64,000 nt of DNA from UBA8752 sp002172485 (GTDB lineage Bacteria > Bacteroidota > Bacteroidia > Flavobacteriales_D > Sanyastnellaceae). The stretch lies in NCBI GenBank assembly GCA_042089915.1, contig JBELJZ010000001.1, positions 178,483-242,482 on the forward strand, given 5' to 3'. This document shows positions 50,084-62,000 of this stretch, in pieces. The notes below the pieces were generated by a model. That model had not been told where the DNA came from. It was given only the letters and a program-made list of their open reading frames with translations, and made no database searches. Position numbers and translations under genes: made by a program. Numbering within the stretch: position 1 is the stretch's first letter; each line of letters opens with the position of its first letter.

Positions 50084-53000
50084 ATGTTTCGTTTGAAGCT
50101 TGTAGCTGTTTCCGGTGCCCTGTTGATGGGTGCTTCCCTTTCTTCCCTGTTAGCACAAGGTGGGTGCCAAGATCCCCTTGCATCCAATTACGCTCCCGAC
50201 ACCAGCTCGGACAACAGCGATTGCATTTACTTAGACCATGCTTTTCAGGAAACGGGGACAGAGAATGCCTCGTCACCAACCAACGGGGCCTTGTTCGGAC
50301 AGGCCTTCCAGGTCGACCCGTCCGACGGACAAATGGTCGTCGGCGCGCCAGGGGATGATTCCCCGGGAGCCACCAGTGAGGGTTCAGTCACCATTCTCGA
50401 AGAGGAGGAAGGGTGCGGTTTCTACTCTCCTGAGTTGTTGACGGCTCCTGATGGTCAGGAGTTTTCCTTGTTCGGCACGTCCGTGTCCAAGGACGGTGAC
50501 ATCATTGCGGTGGGTGCTCCTGGACCGGCCACATGGGAGGTCAACCAAAATTCACTGACCGACTTTGAAGGGGCGGTGTATTTGTATCACCATGATGGCA
50601 CCCAGTGGAACTTCCTCACGGTGTTCCAGACCGACAACATCGACGACGACTTTGGACGGGCTGTGGCGGTCAAGGACAACTACGTATTTGTTGGGGTCCC
50701 GGGCTTCGATGCGCCCACAGGAGGATCCAACCACGGTGCTGTGGTGGTGCTCGAGAAAGACGAGAGCTGCATTTACAGCATTGCAGACACGCTCATGGCC
50801 AGCGATGCGGGAGATGGAGCCAGCTTCGGGCGTGCTTTGAGCGTCTACGGAGACCGGCTTTTGATCGGTGCTACAGGTTATGACACGCCAACGACAAGCA
50901 ATGTCGGGGCGGCTTACACCTTCACATACGATGGCACGGGCTGGACCGAGGAGCACATTCTGCTCCCGGCAGCCGATGCTGGAGATGGAGACTTCGGTTT
51001 GTCGGTGGACTTGGGCGATGATTTGGCCATCGTAGGTGCACAGAACGACGAAACGGGACGGGCTTACGTTTTTGATTTGAGCGGACCGGCTCCCACCATG
51101 AGCGAGTTGACTGCATGTGACCTTCGCGAAGACGACAAGTTCGGCACGGGGGTGAGCATCCATGGAAATTATGCCGTTGTCGGTGCCTACCTCGCTGAAG
51201 TTGACGACACGGAGAGCACCAACGGTGGTAAGGCTTACATCTTCCGACACGACGGAGATGAGTGGGTCAACGTTCAGCGTCTCATGAGCGGCTTCACCAA
51301 CAGCTTGGACAACTTCGGGTTTGCTGTTCACGTGGATGCAGACCGCGTTCTCGTGAGTGAGTACAAGGGCGACCCAGATGGCACGTCGCAGGCTGGACAA
51401 ATCTTCACGTATTGCGCCAGCGGAGATCCCGCGCCTGGAAATGCAGCACCCATTTTGGCGGTGAGCACGACGGAAGCCGATTCTTATATGGCCACGGCCG
51501 ACATCAACTTCACCACGGAAGGCATCGCCACGATGGTGTATCTCGAGCAAAGCGGATTGGTCCTCGACTCCGTGGCCCCCGTCAACAATACGGGCAGCTT
51601 CACGGTGGGAACGGGTGCGTATGTTTTGCGCTCGGTCGACTCTGAAGGGTGCACCGACATGGCCACGGCTTTTGTCGAGAGCGCGGGGGATGAGGAGTTT
51701 GTCTTGACCGGAAAATATGTCTCCGTGTCACAGAAAGAAAACCTGCGCTTTGGAACCCAAGTTCACATTGCAGCAGGTCGGGGTCTGGTCCAGCCCAATT
51801 TGTCCAATGCGGCCCTCGACCACGGTGTGGATGCCTTATTGACCGGCGTTGGAATCGAAGCACCTGGAAGCATTCATGTTGCAGTGGATGCAATCTCCGC
51901 CGCAGTGGAGGAGCCCATTGGAGAACGTTGGGGACAATTCGGGGCGGATTTGATGCGGATTGATATCGAAGGAGACGATGATGAGGTGTTCGCCCTCATC
52001 GCAGACCATGAAGGTGCTCTGGACGGAATCAACAACCGAGGTGTTGTGTGGTATTCCAATGGAGAGGGCTGGCAGCCCATTTTGCATGACAATCCGCATG
52101 CTTTGAACAACGGACCCGCAGGGGACCAATTGGGCAGTGTGATTTCTGTCGATGGGACGACAGCCGCCATTGCAGCCCGCAACTATGATTGGGGAGACGG
52201 GGGCAACGTTGGTGCGATTCTGCTCTTTGACTACGATCTCGATTCCGACACTTGGACGGAGCGAACAGAACGCATTCGCAATCCCACCGCGCAAAATGGC
52301 TGGCCACGGGACATGGAGCTCAGCGGAAACACCATTGTCGCGAGTTATGACCTCTTCGATGACGGCGAGGCAAACAACGCCAATTACGGTTATGCTTCTG
52401 TTTTCCGCATGGGGGGCGACGGCGTTTGGGATGAGGAGTTCTCTCGTGTTGGAGAAGAAGCAGGGCTTCAGTATGCGAAGCGCGTGGCACTGGAAGGAAA
52501 TTTGCTGGCCATCGGCACACAACACGCAGATGACATTGCAAACAATGCCGGCCGTGTAGAGCTGTTCACGCACAATGGCACCGAGTGGGTGGCCATGGAT
52601 ACGCTGACCTTGAACAACACGAGTTACGCAGGAGATCCTACGGCAGATGCATTCGGCAGCGATGTGGCCATTGAGGGAAGTCTTTTGGCCGTTGGGGCTT
52701 TGTCATTCGACGAAGTGGGCATTCCCAACTCTGGCAACGGCTATTTCCTCTTCAGCTGTTCTGGTGGTTCTTGGAATTGCGTGTTGGAGGCGGATGTCTG
52801 TGACAGTGCTGAACATGACCGCCTGGGAACGTCCATCGACATTCAAGCTGGACACATCATCATTGGCGCCAATACGGATGATGCCCAATTTGAAAATGCG
52901 GGATCGGCTTACACTTTTGCCCTGGAAACAGGGTGTGAGGAGTGTCCTGAAATCGTCGAATATGAATGTGATTTGACGGCGTCCGATGCCGGCGACCTTG

Positions 53001-56000
53001 ACCTTCAAACGGCCAGCGACGATGGGGCTTTTGCCACGGATGACATTACGAGTTTGAGCGACATCACCATTGATGTCAACTTCCCCGCGACGGGCGTCCC
53101 GGTGGCCGAGCACGACCTGATCCGGTTTTTCTTGGACGGTGTGGAGGACAGCTTCCATAAGGTGACGTCTGACGATGTGACGGCTGGTTTTGTCAGCTTC
53201 CCGCTGGTGTCCCTCGCGGACGGTGAGCACGAGGCCCACGCCGAGTTCGTCGACCTGTTCGGCAACACGTCCGATCAGGACACCCTGTTCTTCTGCATCA
53301 GCCCTGCGGTCACCATTGCCACGACGGATGCCTCGGGTGCGCTTGCAGCCGATGGAAGCGCCACCTTCAGCTTGGATGAGGGGACGGCCGACTTCACCAT
53401 CACCCAAGGCGGTGTTGTCGTGACCACCTTCTCTGCGGCCAGTTCGCCTGTGCTGTCTGACTTGGCCCCAGGAAGCTACCTGGTGAGCGCGCAGAAAGTG
53501 TCAGGATGTGCCACCATTCTTCCTTTCACCATCGGTGCAGAGGGCATGGATTTTTACGAGCGTCAAGTGTTCCACAAAGACCACGACTGCAGCCTGCCGG
53601 ATGAGCAGAGCCACAGCACGGTGACCACTTCGGATAACGCCCGTTTGGGAGAGTCCGTTGTTCTCAACGGAACCGTGGCTGCAGCTGGTGCCCCCGGCCT
53701 GAACGGCCAAGGCGAAGTCCACATCTACAACCAGCAGCAGGACGGTTCCTGGGTCTTCGCCCAGTACCTCGAGGCCCCGAGTGCCCAGTACTCCAACGCC
53801 TTTGGTGCGGCCATCGCGTTTGGCGGAGGATACCTGTTTGTCGGTGACCCGTCGTCCAATGATGGAGGCGGTTCCAACGGCATCGTCCACATCTATGAGG
53901 ACCAAGCCGGTTCCTGGACGTTGGTCCAGAGCCTCAAGCACACGAGCGCTTCCTCCAACGCCGGAGACAACTTCGGATGGAGCATCGCTTATGCGAACGA
54001 CCACTTGTTCGTCGGTGCCACCCGCAGTGAAATCAGCTCGCCCTCGACGGACCTCACGGGCAGTGTGTACGCGTTCTCCCTGCAGTCTGGCCAATTCGTG
54101 CAGGAGCAGGAGCTCCGTGCGACCGGTCTCGGCCATCAGGACAAGTACGGTGCCGCCGTCGCCGCCAGTGGCATGTACCTCGCCGTCGGTGCACCGGATC
54201 ACGATGCGCCCGGCGCCTGTAGCGAGTGTGGAACGACTTCCAATGCCGGTGCAGTCGCCATCTGGAAATACGATGGCAGTGAGTACGTCCAGCAGGGTGA
54301 CCTGATTGTCGACGATACTGCGGGCCAACTCGGTGCCGCTTTGGACGTCGATGGGTACACCGTTTTGGCGGGAGCTCCGGCCACCGACAACAACACGGGC
54401 CGCGCATACCTCCTTCGCACTGAGAACGGTTCGGACTGGGCCGTTTCTGAAACGCTGACTCCGGCCGACATGGGTGGCTATGACAGCTTCGGTGCGGATG
54501 TCGACCTCGACGCCAACTTCGCGTTGGTCGGAGCCTGGCGCCAGGAGGATGGAGGCAACGCACTGGGTGCAGCCTACAGCAGCTTCCTTTACGACGGCAA
54601 CGCTTGGACCGATGCCCAGACCATTGCGGCTTGTGGAGGCGCTTCTTCTGATTATCTCGGGTACAGCCTCGATCACGATGGAGGCAACATCATCATCGGT
54701 GCTCCCGGCGTGGATGGATCGACAGCCGTGTCTGACGGTGAAGGTGGTTCCAGCACAAACGGTCAGGATGGCGCAGTGTACTTCTTCAGCACGACCGAGC
54801 CCACCATGGACCTCGTCACCACGACCATGGACCCCGCTTGTGAAGGCGAGGCCCTCGGTACGATCACGGCCCTCACCACTGGCCTCGGCTGCGTGGACTA
54901 CAGCTGGACCGGTCCGGACGCCTACACGTCGGATGCCACGGCTGGAGCCGACACCTTGGAAATGCTGTGGGCCGGCGATTACGAGTTGAGCGTGAGCTAC
55001 AGCAGCGGTTGCGCTCTCGGTACCACAACGGTGACCGTGACGGAGATCCCGCAGATTGCCATCAGCGCCGTCATCGGCGATGCTGTGACCTGCACCTCCG
55101 CCGACGGAGACCTCGACCTGACCACCACGGGTGGAAATGGAACATACACGTGGGATTGGAGCACCAGTGAGACTTCGGAAGACATCTCCGGCCTGACCAG
55201 TTTGAGCTGCGGTGGCAACGAGAACCTCGACACCGAATGCCTCCCCGACAGCTACACCGTGAACATCGCTTCCGGAAGCTGCACAGCAGACAGCACCTTC
55301 CTCGTTGGATTCCAGGACTACGTGATGGACTTCACCGCCCCCATCGAGGATGTGATCGTGTGTGAGGACGCTGCAGACCTCGTCATTGACATCCGCGACC
55401 ACTTCTACGACATGGAAGCCGATGACATCGAGGTGACCCTGACCAACACGCTGCTCCCGTCCGAGTGGAATGTGAGCGTTTCGGGAGAGACCCTCACCAT
55501 CGACTTCAGCGCTGCGGGTGGAGCAGAAGACGACATTCACCTCTTCATCCGCGACAGCGAGAGCTGCACGGACACGGCCATCACCTTCCATGTGACCGAG
55601 GTGCCCAACCTCACCGGCATGGACCTCGAGCCGGCCATCGCCAGCGCCACCAATGTGGCCGACGGTGAGTTGGAAGTGACGACCCTCGGCTATGGTCAAG
55701 CCCTGACCCTCAGCCGCGATGGCATCACGGTGGCCTTCTTGGGAGGCGACAGCACCATTTTTGAAGGCCTCGCAACGGGCGGTTACGATGTGGTGAGCGA
55801 GATGCTCGGAGGCTGCATGGCCTACGGGTACACCTTCGTGGAAAGCCCCGAGCCCGTGTTGTATGCCAACCGCAAGGAAGTGTCCAACCACATGACCGAG
55901 GATGGCCTGTATGGCTACAGCCTCGACATGGCTGGTGATCTGGCCATCGTGGGTGCCCCATCCGATACGGTGAACGGCGTGGCCGATGCTGGTCAAGCCG

Positions 56001-59000
56001 TCATTTACCGCCGCGGTGCCACCACTTGGGAGCTGGAGCAGACGCTCTACAGCCCCGGCGTGACCCCGACGGGTGGCCTCGGCATGGTCAACCTCGACCC
56101 GATGAGCGACACCTACGGAACGGCCGTGGCCACCGACGGCACCTGGATGTTCGTCAGCGCTCCGACCGCCGATGCCGCCAATGACGATGAAGGCGCCGTC
56201 TACGCCTACACCATGAACGGTGGGGAGTGGACTTTGGCTCAAACCTTGACCGCTACCAACACCAACGGTTGGTCCGGTGGGGATAAGTTCGGTCTGGCCC
56301 TGTCCCTCGAAGGAGACCGCCTCGCGGTGGGATCCAACATGGACAACGCCAACGGCGGGCAGAGTGCCCTGCACATCTTCGAGAATCAAGCCGGTACCTG
56401 GACCGAGGTGCAGGTCCTGTCCGAAGACGGAGAGAACTACAGCCTGTACGGCGAGCGCATCAGCCTCAGCGGCGATGTCCTCGTCACGTCCAACGCCATC
56501 TACCCGAGCACTTCGGGTCCCGATGCGCGCACGGGCCGGGCCTACATCTACCGCCACGACGGCACCCAGTTCGTGCTGGAGACCCAGCTCGACGGTGAGA
56601 ATGCCGGCGACAATTTCGGTGGCTCCGTGGCTTTGGATGGCAACACCCTCGTAGTGGGCATTCCGCGCAGTGCCGACGCCGGTTCCGGCGCAGGAAGCGC
56701 AGACGTGTATGTCTACAACGGAGACGTGTGGAGCCTGGATGGCGACCTGCACCCCGCCGACCTCGCCGCCTATGACAACTTCGGTGTGGCTGCGGCCATC
56801 GAGGGCAACCTGATCATTGTGGGGGCCGACGGCGCCGACGAGAATGGGGCCTGGCAGACTGGAGGCGTCTACATGGGCTTCGCCCGTGAGAACGGTGCCT
56901 GGAACGAGGCCTATCTCACCACGAGCTGCGACACCGAGGGCGGAGACCGCTTTGGAAAGTCCGTCACCATTGAAGGTGGACGCGCGATGGTTGGCGCTTG
57001 GAATGACGACAACCTGTTGCCGACCTCTGGAAGTGTGACGTGGTTCGAGCTCACCGAGCCCGACAGCATTCCGTGCGACCTCATTGCCCCGGATGCCCCG
57101 GGTGTGGACCTCGCCATGGTGGACGATTCCGGCATCAGCTTCGAAGACGACACCACCAATGTGTGCGATCCGACGTTCCAGGTCCAACTCCTCGGAGAAG
57201 GCACTGGAGCTCCGGTGGCCCTCGACGGGGTGACCGTGATGCTGGATGGCACTGAATTCGCCTTCACCATCTTGTACCCCGCCGACATTGCCAACGGCTA
57301 TGTGGAGTTCACCTTGCCTTGTCAGGACGATGGCACGCACGAGATCATCGCATACGTGACCGACCGCTTCGGCAACGTGGGTGAGCAAGACACCCTTTAC
57401 ATCGACATCGACACGGTCGATCCAGTGGCGAGCGTGACCGCGCCCAACGACACCACCCTTTATGTGGATGACGTGTGCTTCGCCGACACGACCACGGCCG
57501 CCCTCGGCGTGGCCGCCTTCGGTTGCACCGACGACCACCTGCACAGCTGCGAGCTCAGCTACGAGGACATCAACGTCGACGCCCTTTGCGCTGGCGGTGT
57601 TTACGACTTCGAGCGTATGTGGATCAGCACGGCGATGGACACCGCTGGCAACATGCATGCCGACACGGCTTACCAGTACGTGGAGCTCCGCGACACCATC
57701 CGTCCGATGATGCTGGGTGACGAAATCGTCCACATCAGCTGCGACCAGTGGGTCTGGGATCCGCTGTACCAGCCGACCTTCACGGAATTGGCCGGTGTGT
57801 TGGACACGGCGGGCAATGCCATCATTGACGCTCGGGACAATTGTGCCCTCGACACCGTGACCATTGAGTACGGCGTCATGAGCGGCGGTTGCTTCTATGA
57901 CCACGTGCTCATCTACCGCGCCTACGACATCTGCGGCAACGTGAGCGACAGCCTCTACCAGGTGGTGCAGGTGGACGACCTCGTCGATCCGACCTTCACC
58001 TACGTGCCGGCCGACACCATGATTGCCTGCACGGAGAACGTGATGGCTTACCTCGAGCTGGCCACCTCCGTCGACAACTGTGACCCGAGTGTCAACATGA
58101 CCTTTACCGATGAGGTGATTCCGACGGCGTGCCCGGAGGGTTACACCATCCGCCGCACGTTCCGTGCGGAAGACTGCGGATACAACATCGCGGAGCAGGT
58201 TCAGACCATCACGGTGTCCGACACGGCCGCGCCGATCTTGAGCATTGCCCTGACCGGCGATGCCAACGTGGCAATCAACGGATGCCTCGCCGGCCTGATG
58301 CTGGATGAGGCCACTTACGGCTCCGTGTCGTGGACCCAGTCCGACGACTGTGGAGAGGTCACGGTGGGGTACACCTACAACGATGTGGCCGTCTTCGATT
58401 GTAACGGGGATGATGCCCTGAACGAAGGCAGCCATACGGTGACCCGGACGTTTACGGTGACCGCTACGGATTGTGCTGGAAACGCCACGGTCGAGACGAT
58501 CGACCAGGTCTTCGTCATCACCGACAACACCGCCCCGACCATCTCACTCACGGCCCCGGCCGACAGCACGGTCTACCTCGACGCCAGCTGCGCTGCTGAC
58601 GCTGTGGTCCAGGCGGTCTCTGGTGACGCCACTGGCTTCCTCGTGGATGCAGACGACGCTTGCGACACCGATGTGGCCTACACGGTGACCTATGGAGACG
58701 ACACCACCTACACGGGTGTGGCCGACGGCTTCGGCAGCTTCGACATCCTCCGCACCTATTCCGTGACGGCCACGGACGACTGCGACAACAGCCACACCGA
58801 GACGATCAGCCACACCATCATGGTACGCGACACGATCAGCCCGGTGCTGACCTTGACCATCCCGAACGACACGGCCCTCTTCGCCGATGCAGGTTGTATG
58901 TGGGACGAGACGCCCGCCAGCACGGGCATGGCGTCCATCGTCTACAGCGACGAGTGCAGTGGCAGCGGCCCGGCATCCGACGAGGGTGCCGCTGCGGCGT

Positions 59001-62000
59001 GCAGCTTGTTCTTCAGCGAGTACGCGGAGGGAAGCGGCAACAACAAGTACCTCGAGATCTACAACCCGACGGACGAGGATATCGACCTCACGGGTTACGC
59101 TTTCCCGAGTGTGTCCAACGCACCGAACACGCCGGGCGAATACGAGTACTGGAACGAGTTCCCCGCCGGCGCTTCGATTCCAGCGGGCGGCACCTACATC
59201 ATCGCGCACCCAAGTTCGGATGCCGGCCTGTTGGCAGGAGCAGACCACACCTTCTACTTCTTGTCCAACGGTGACGATGGCTTCATCCTCGTTGAGGGCA
59301 CGGAAGACAGCTTCACCATGGTGGATGCCATTGGCGACTGGAATGGCGACCCCGGATCCGGTTGGGATGTGGCTGGCGAGAGTGCCGGCACCAAGGACCA
59401 GACCCTTCGCCGGAAGTCCGATGTGACGTCCGGAAACGGCGGCGATTGGACCACTTCTGCCGGTACCGATGCCGCGAACAGCGAGTGGATCGTGCTGGAG
59501 AAAGACTATGCCATCCTCAATGGATACGAAGGCTATGGCACCCACGAATTCACGGGAACCTGTGGCGATGCCCCTACTGTGACCGATGTCAACAGCACGG
59601 CCATCACCTACAGCGATGAGGTCACGGTGTACACGGCGAGCAGCTGCTACACCACGGAGCGCACCTGGACGGCCACAGTGACCGACAACAATGGCAATGC
59701 CACGACGGCCAGCGCGGTCCAGACCATCACGGTTTCAGATACGATCGCCCCGGTGATCACGGCAGAAGCCAACACCACGGCGGCTTGTGACTTCTTCGGA
59801 TTCGACCTCAGCGAAGGTTCCGGAGCATCCGGTGACGTCGACTTCGGTTGCGGCCTCTTCTTCAGCGAATACGCAGAAGGCAGCAGCAACAACAAGTACC
59901 TCGAGATCTACAACCCGACCTCTTCGGACATCGACCTGACCGGGTATGCGTTCCCGAATGTGGCCAATGCACCGAACACGCCGGGCGAATACGAGTACTG
60001 GAACGAGTTCCCCGCCGGCGCTTCGATTGCAGCGGGGGGCATCTACATCATTGCTCACCCGAGTTCCGATGCTGGCTTGCTGGCAGAAGCGGACCACACC
60101 TTCACCTTCCTGTCCAACGGCGATGATGGCTTCATGCTCGTCGAGGGAACCGAAGAGGACTATGTCCAAATTGATGCCATTGGCGATTGGAATGGCGACC
60201 CTGGATCGGGTTGGGATGTGGCTGGCGAGAGCGCAGGCACCAAAGACCAGACCTTGCGCCGGAAGTCGAACGTGACCCAAGGCAATGGAGGGGATTGGAC
60301 CACCTCTGCCGGCACCGACGCCGCGAACAGCGAGTGGATCGTGCTGGAGAAAGACTATGCCATCCTCAATGGATACGAAGGCTATGGCACGCACGAGTTC
60401 ACCGGTTCTTGTGGGGGCACCATCACCTCTCTCGAGGTGTTGATGTCCAATGGTTACGTGAGCTTCGCCGACAATTGTGAGCTGGCCTCCATGGAGGCGA
60501 CCATCACGTTGGATGGCACGCCGTGCGAGGGCGCCTATGATGTGGTGTACACCGCAACGGACAGCTGTGGCAACCCTGCCCTGTCCGTGTCCCAGCGCAT
60601 CATGCTGATTGACACCGTGATTCCGGTGTTGACGGTGGCCGTGCCGCAGGATACGACGCTCTATGCCGATGCGGATTGCATGTCCGACTACGTAACGGGT
60701 GTTCCGTATCCGGAGGCCAGCGCGACCGACAACTGTGACAACGACGTGGACATCGCGTCTTCGCACTTCGATGGCACCAAGTCGTACAGCTGTGTCCCGT
60801 CCACGGGTTCGTTCAGCATGCTCCGGACATACGTCTACACTGCCACCGATAACTGCGGCAATGACACCACGGTCTACCGCTACCAGAACGTCACCGTACT
60901 GGATACCATTTCGCCGACCTTCGATGTGGTGGCTCCGTCTGACCTCACGGTGAACATCGACGCGTTCTGCGGCGCCAATACGAGCACGACCATCGGTGGC
61001 ATGCCAACGGTGAGCAATGCCGCGGACAACTGTGACAGCACAGTGGACATCGACATCGATCATGAGGATAGCACGCCGGTTCATACCTGCATGGCTGAGG
61101 ATGGCACACCGGAAGGATCTTACACGTTCGTCCGGACGTTCACGGTCACCGCGACAGACGATTGTGGCAACACCACCGTCCAGCAAGTGAGTCAGAACCT
61201 CACGGCCGTCGACGTCACGTCACCGGTCATCACAGCAGTGGAGAACATGGCCGCCATCACCTACACCTTGGGAACGGACTGTATGGTGGACCTCACTGCG
61301 CCTGTGGAGCCCACCCGTTCTGCGACGGACGCCTGCGACACGCAAGTGGCCACCACCGCGACGTACTCGGATGGCAACATTTCGTATAACTGTGCGGCGG
61401 ATGATGGTCAGGCCGACGGCTCCTACAGCTTTGCCCGGACCTGGACCATCACGGCCACCGATGACTGTGGCAACCCGAGTAGCCAGACCACCACACAAAC
61501 TGTGTATGTCGTGGATGAGACCGCGCCGGTCATCACCCCAACGTGGCCTGAGGACTACACCGCCGACCTCGACGAGGACTGCGCAGCCGACCTTAGCACC
61601 GCAGCCGCGGGTGAACCGATGGCCATGGCCTCCGACGCCTGCGACACGGATGTGACGGGAGACGCCATCTCCATCACCTACCTCGACCATGACACGACCT
61701 ACTTGGCTGTGAATGTGGACGCGGTGGCCGAAGGTGGGTACACCTTCACCCGCACGTGGACGATCACGGCCACGGACGATTGTGGCAACAGCGAATCGGT
61801 CACCCATGATCAGACCATCACGGCCAACGACGTCATGGCGCCGATTCAAACCTTGGAGACGCTCAGCACCTACTCGGTGGAGGGGTGCTACGGCGAAGTG
61901 GACCTGAGCCCTGCTGCTGCGGGCACACCGATGGTGGAAGCGATGGACGCTTGCGACAGTGAAGTGGACATGGACTTGACCTACTCAACGGACGGCTTGG

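Noticed and set aside
49926..50279. A 117-codon minus-strand frame across the leader of the giant gene
   Set aside because: Crosses from the A+T-rich gap into the certain signal-peptide region of the giant gene and shows no family resemblance.
53501..58435. A 1,644-codon open frame on the minus strand, antisense to the giant gene
   Set aside because: It is in register with the sense codons, where antisense stops can arise only from TTA, CTA or TCA. The G+C-rich sense gene avoids these, so the frame stays open by chance. The translation is His/Val/Gly/Asp-rich and resembles no protein family.
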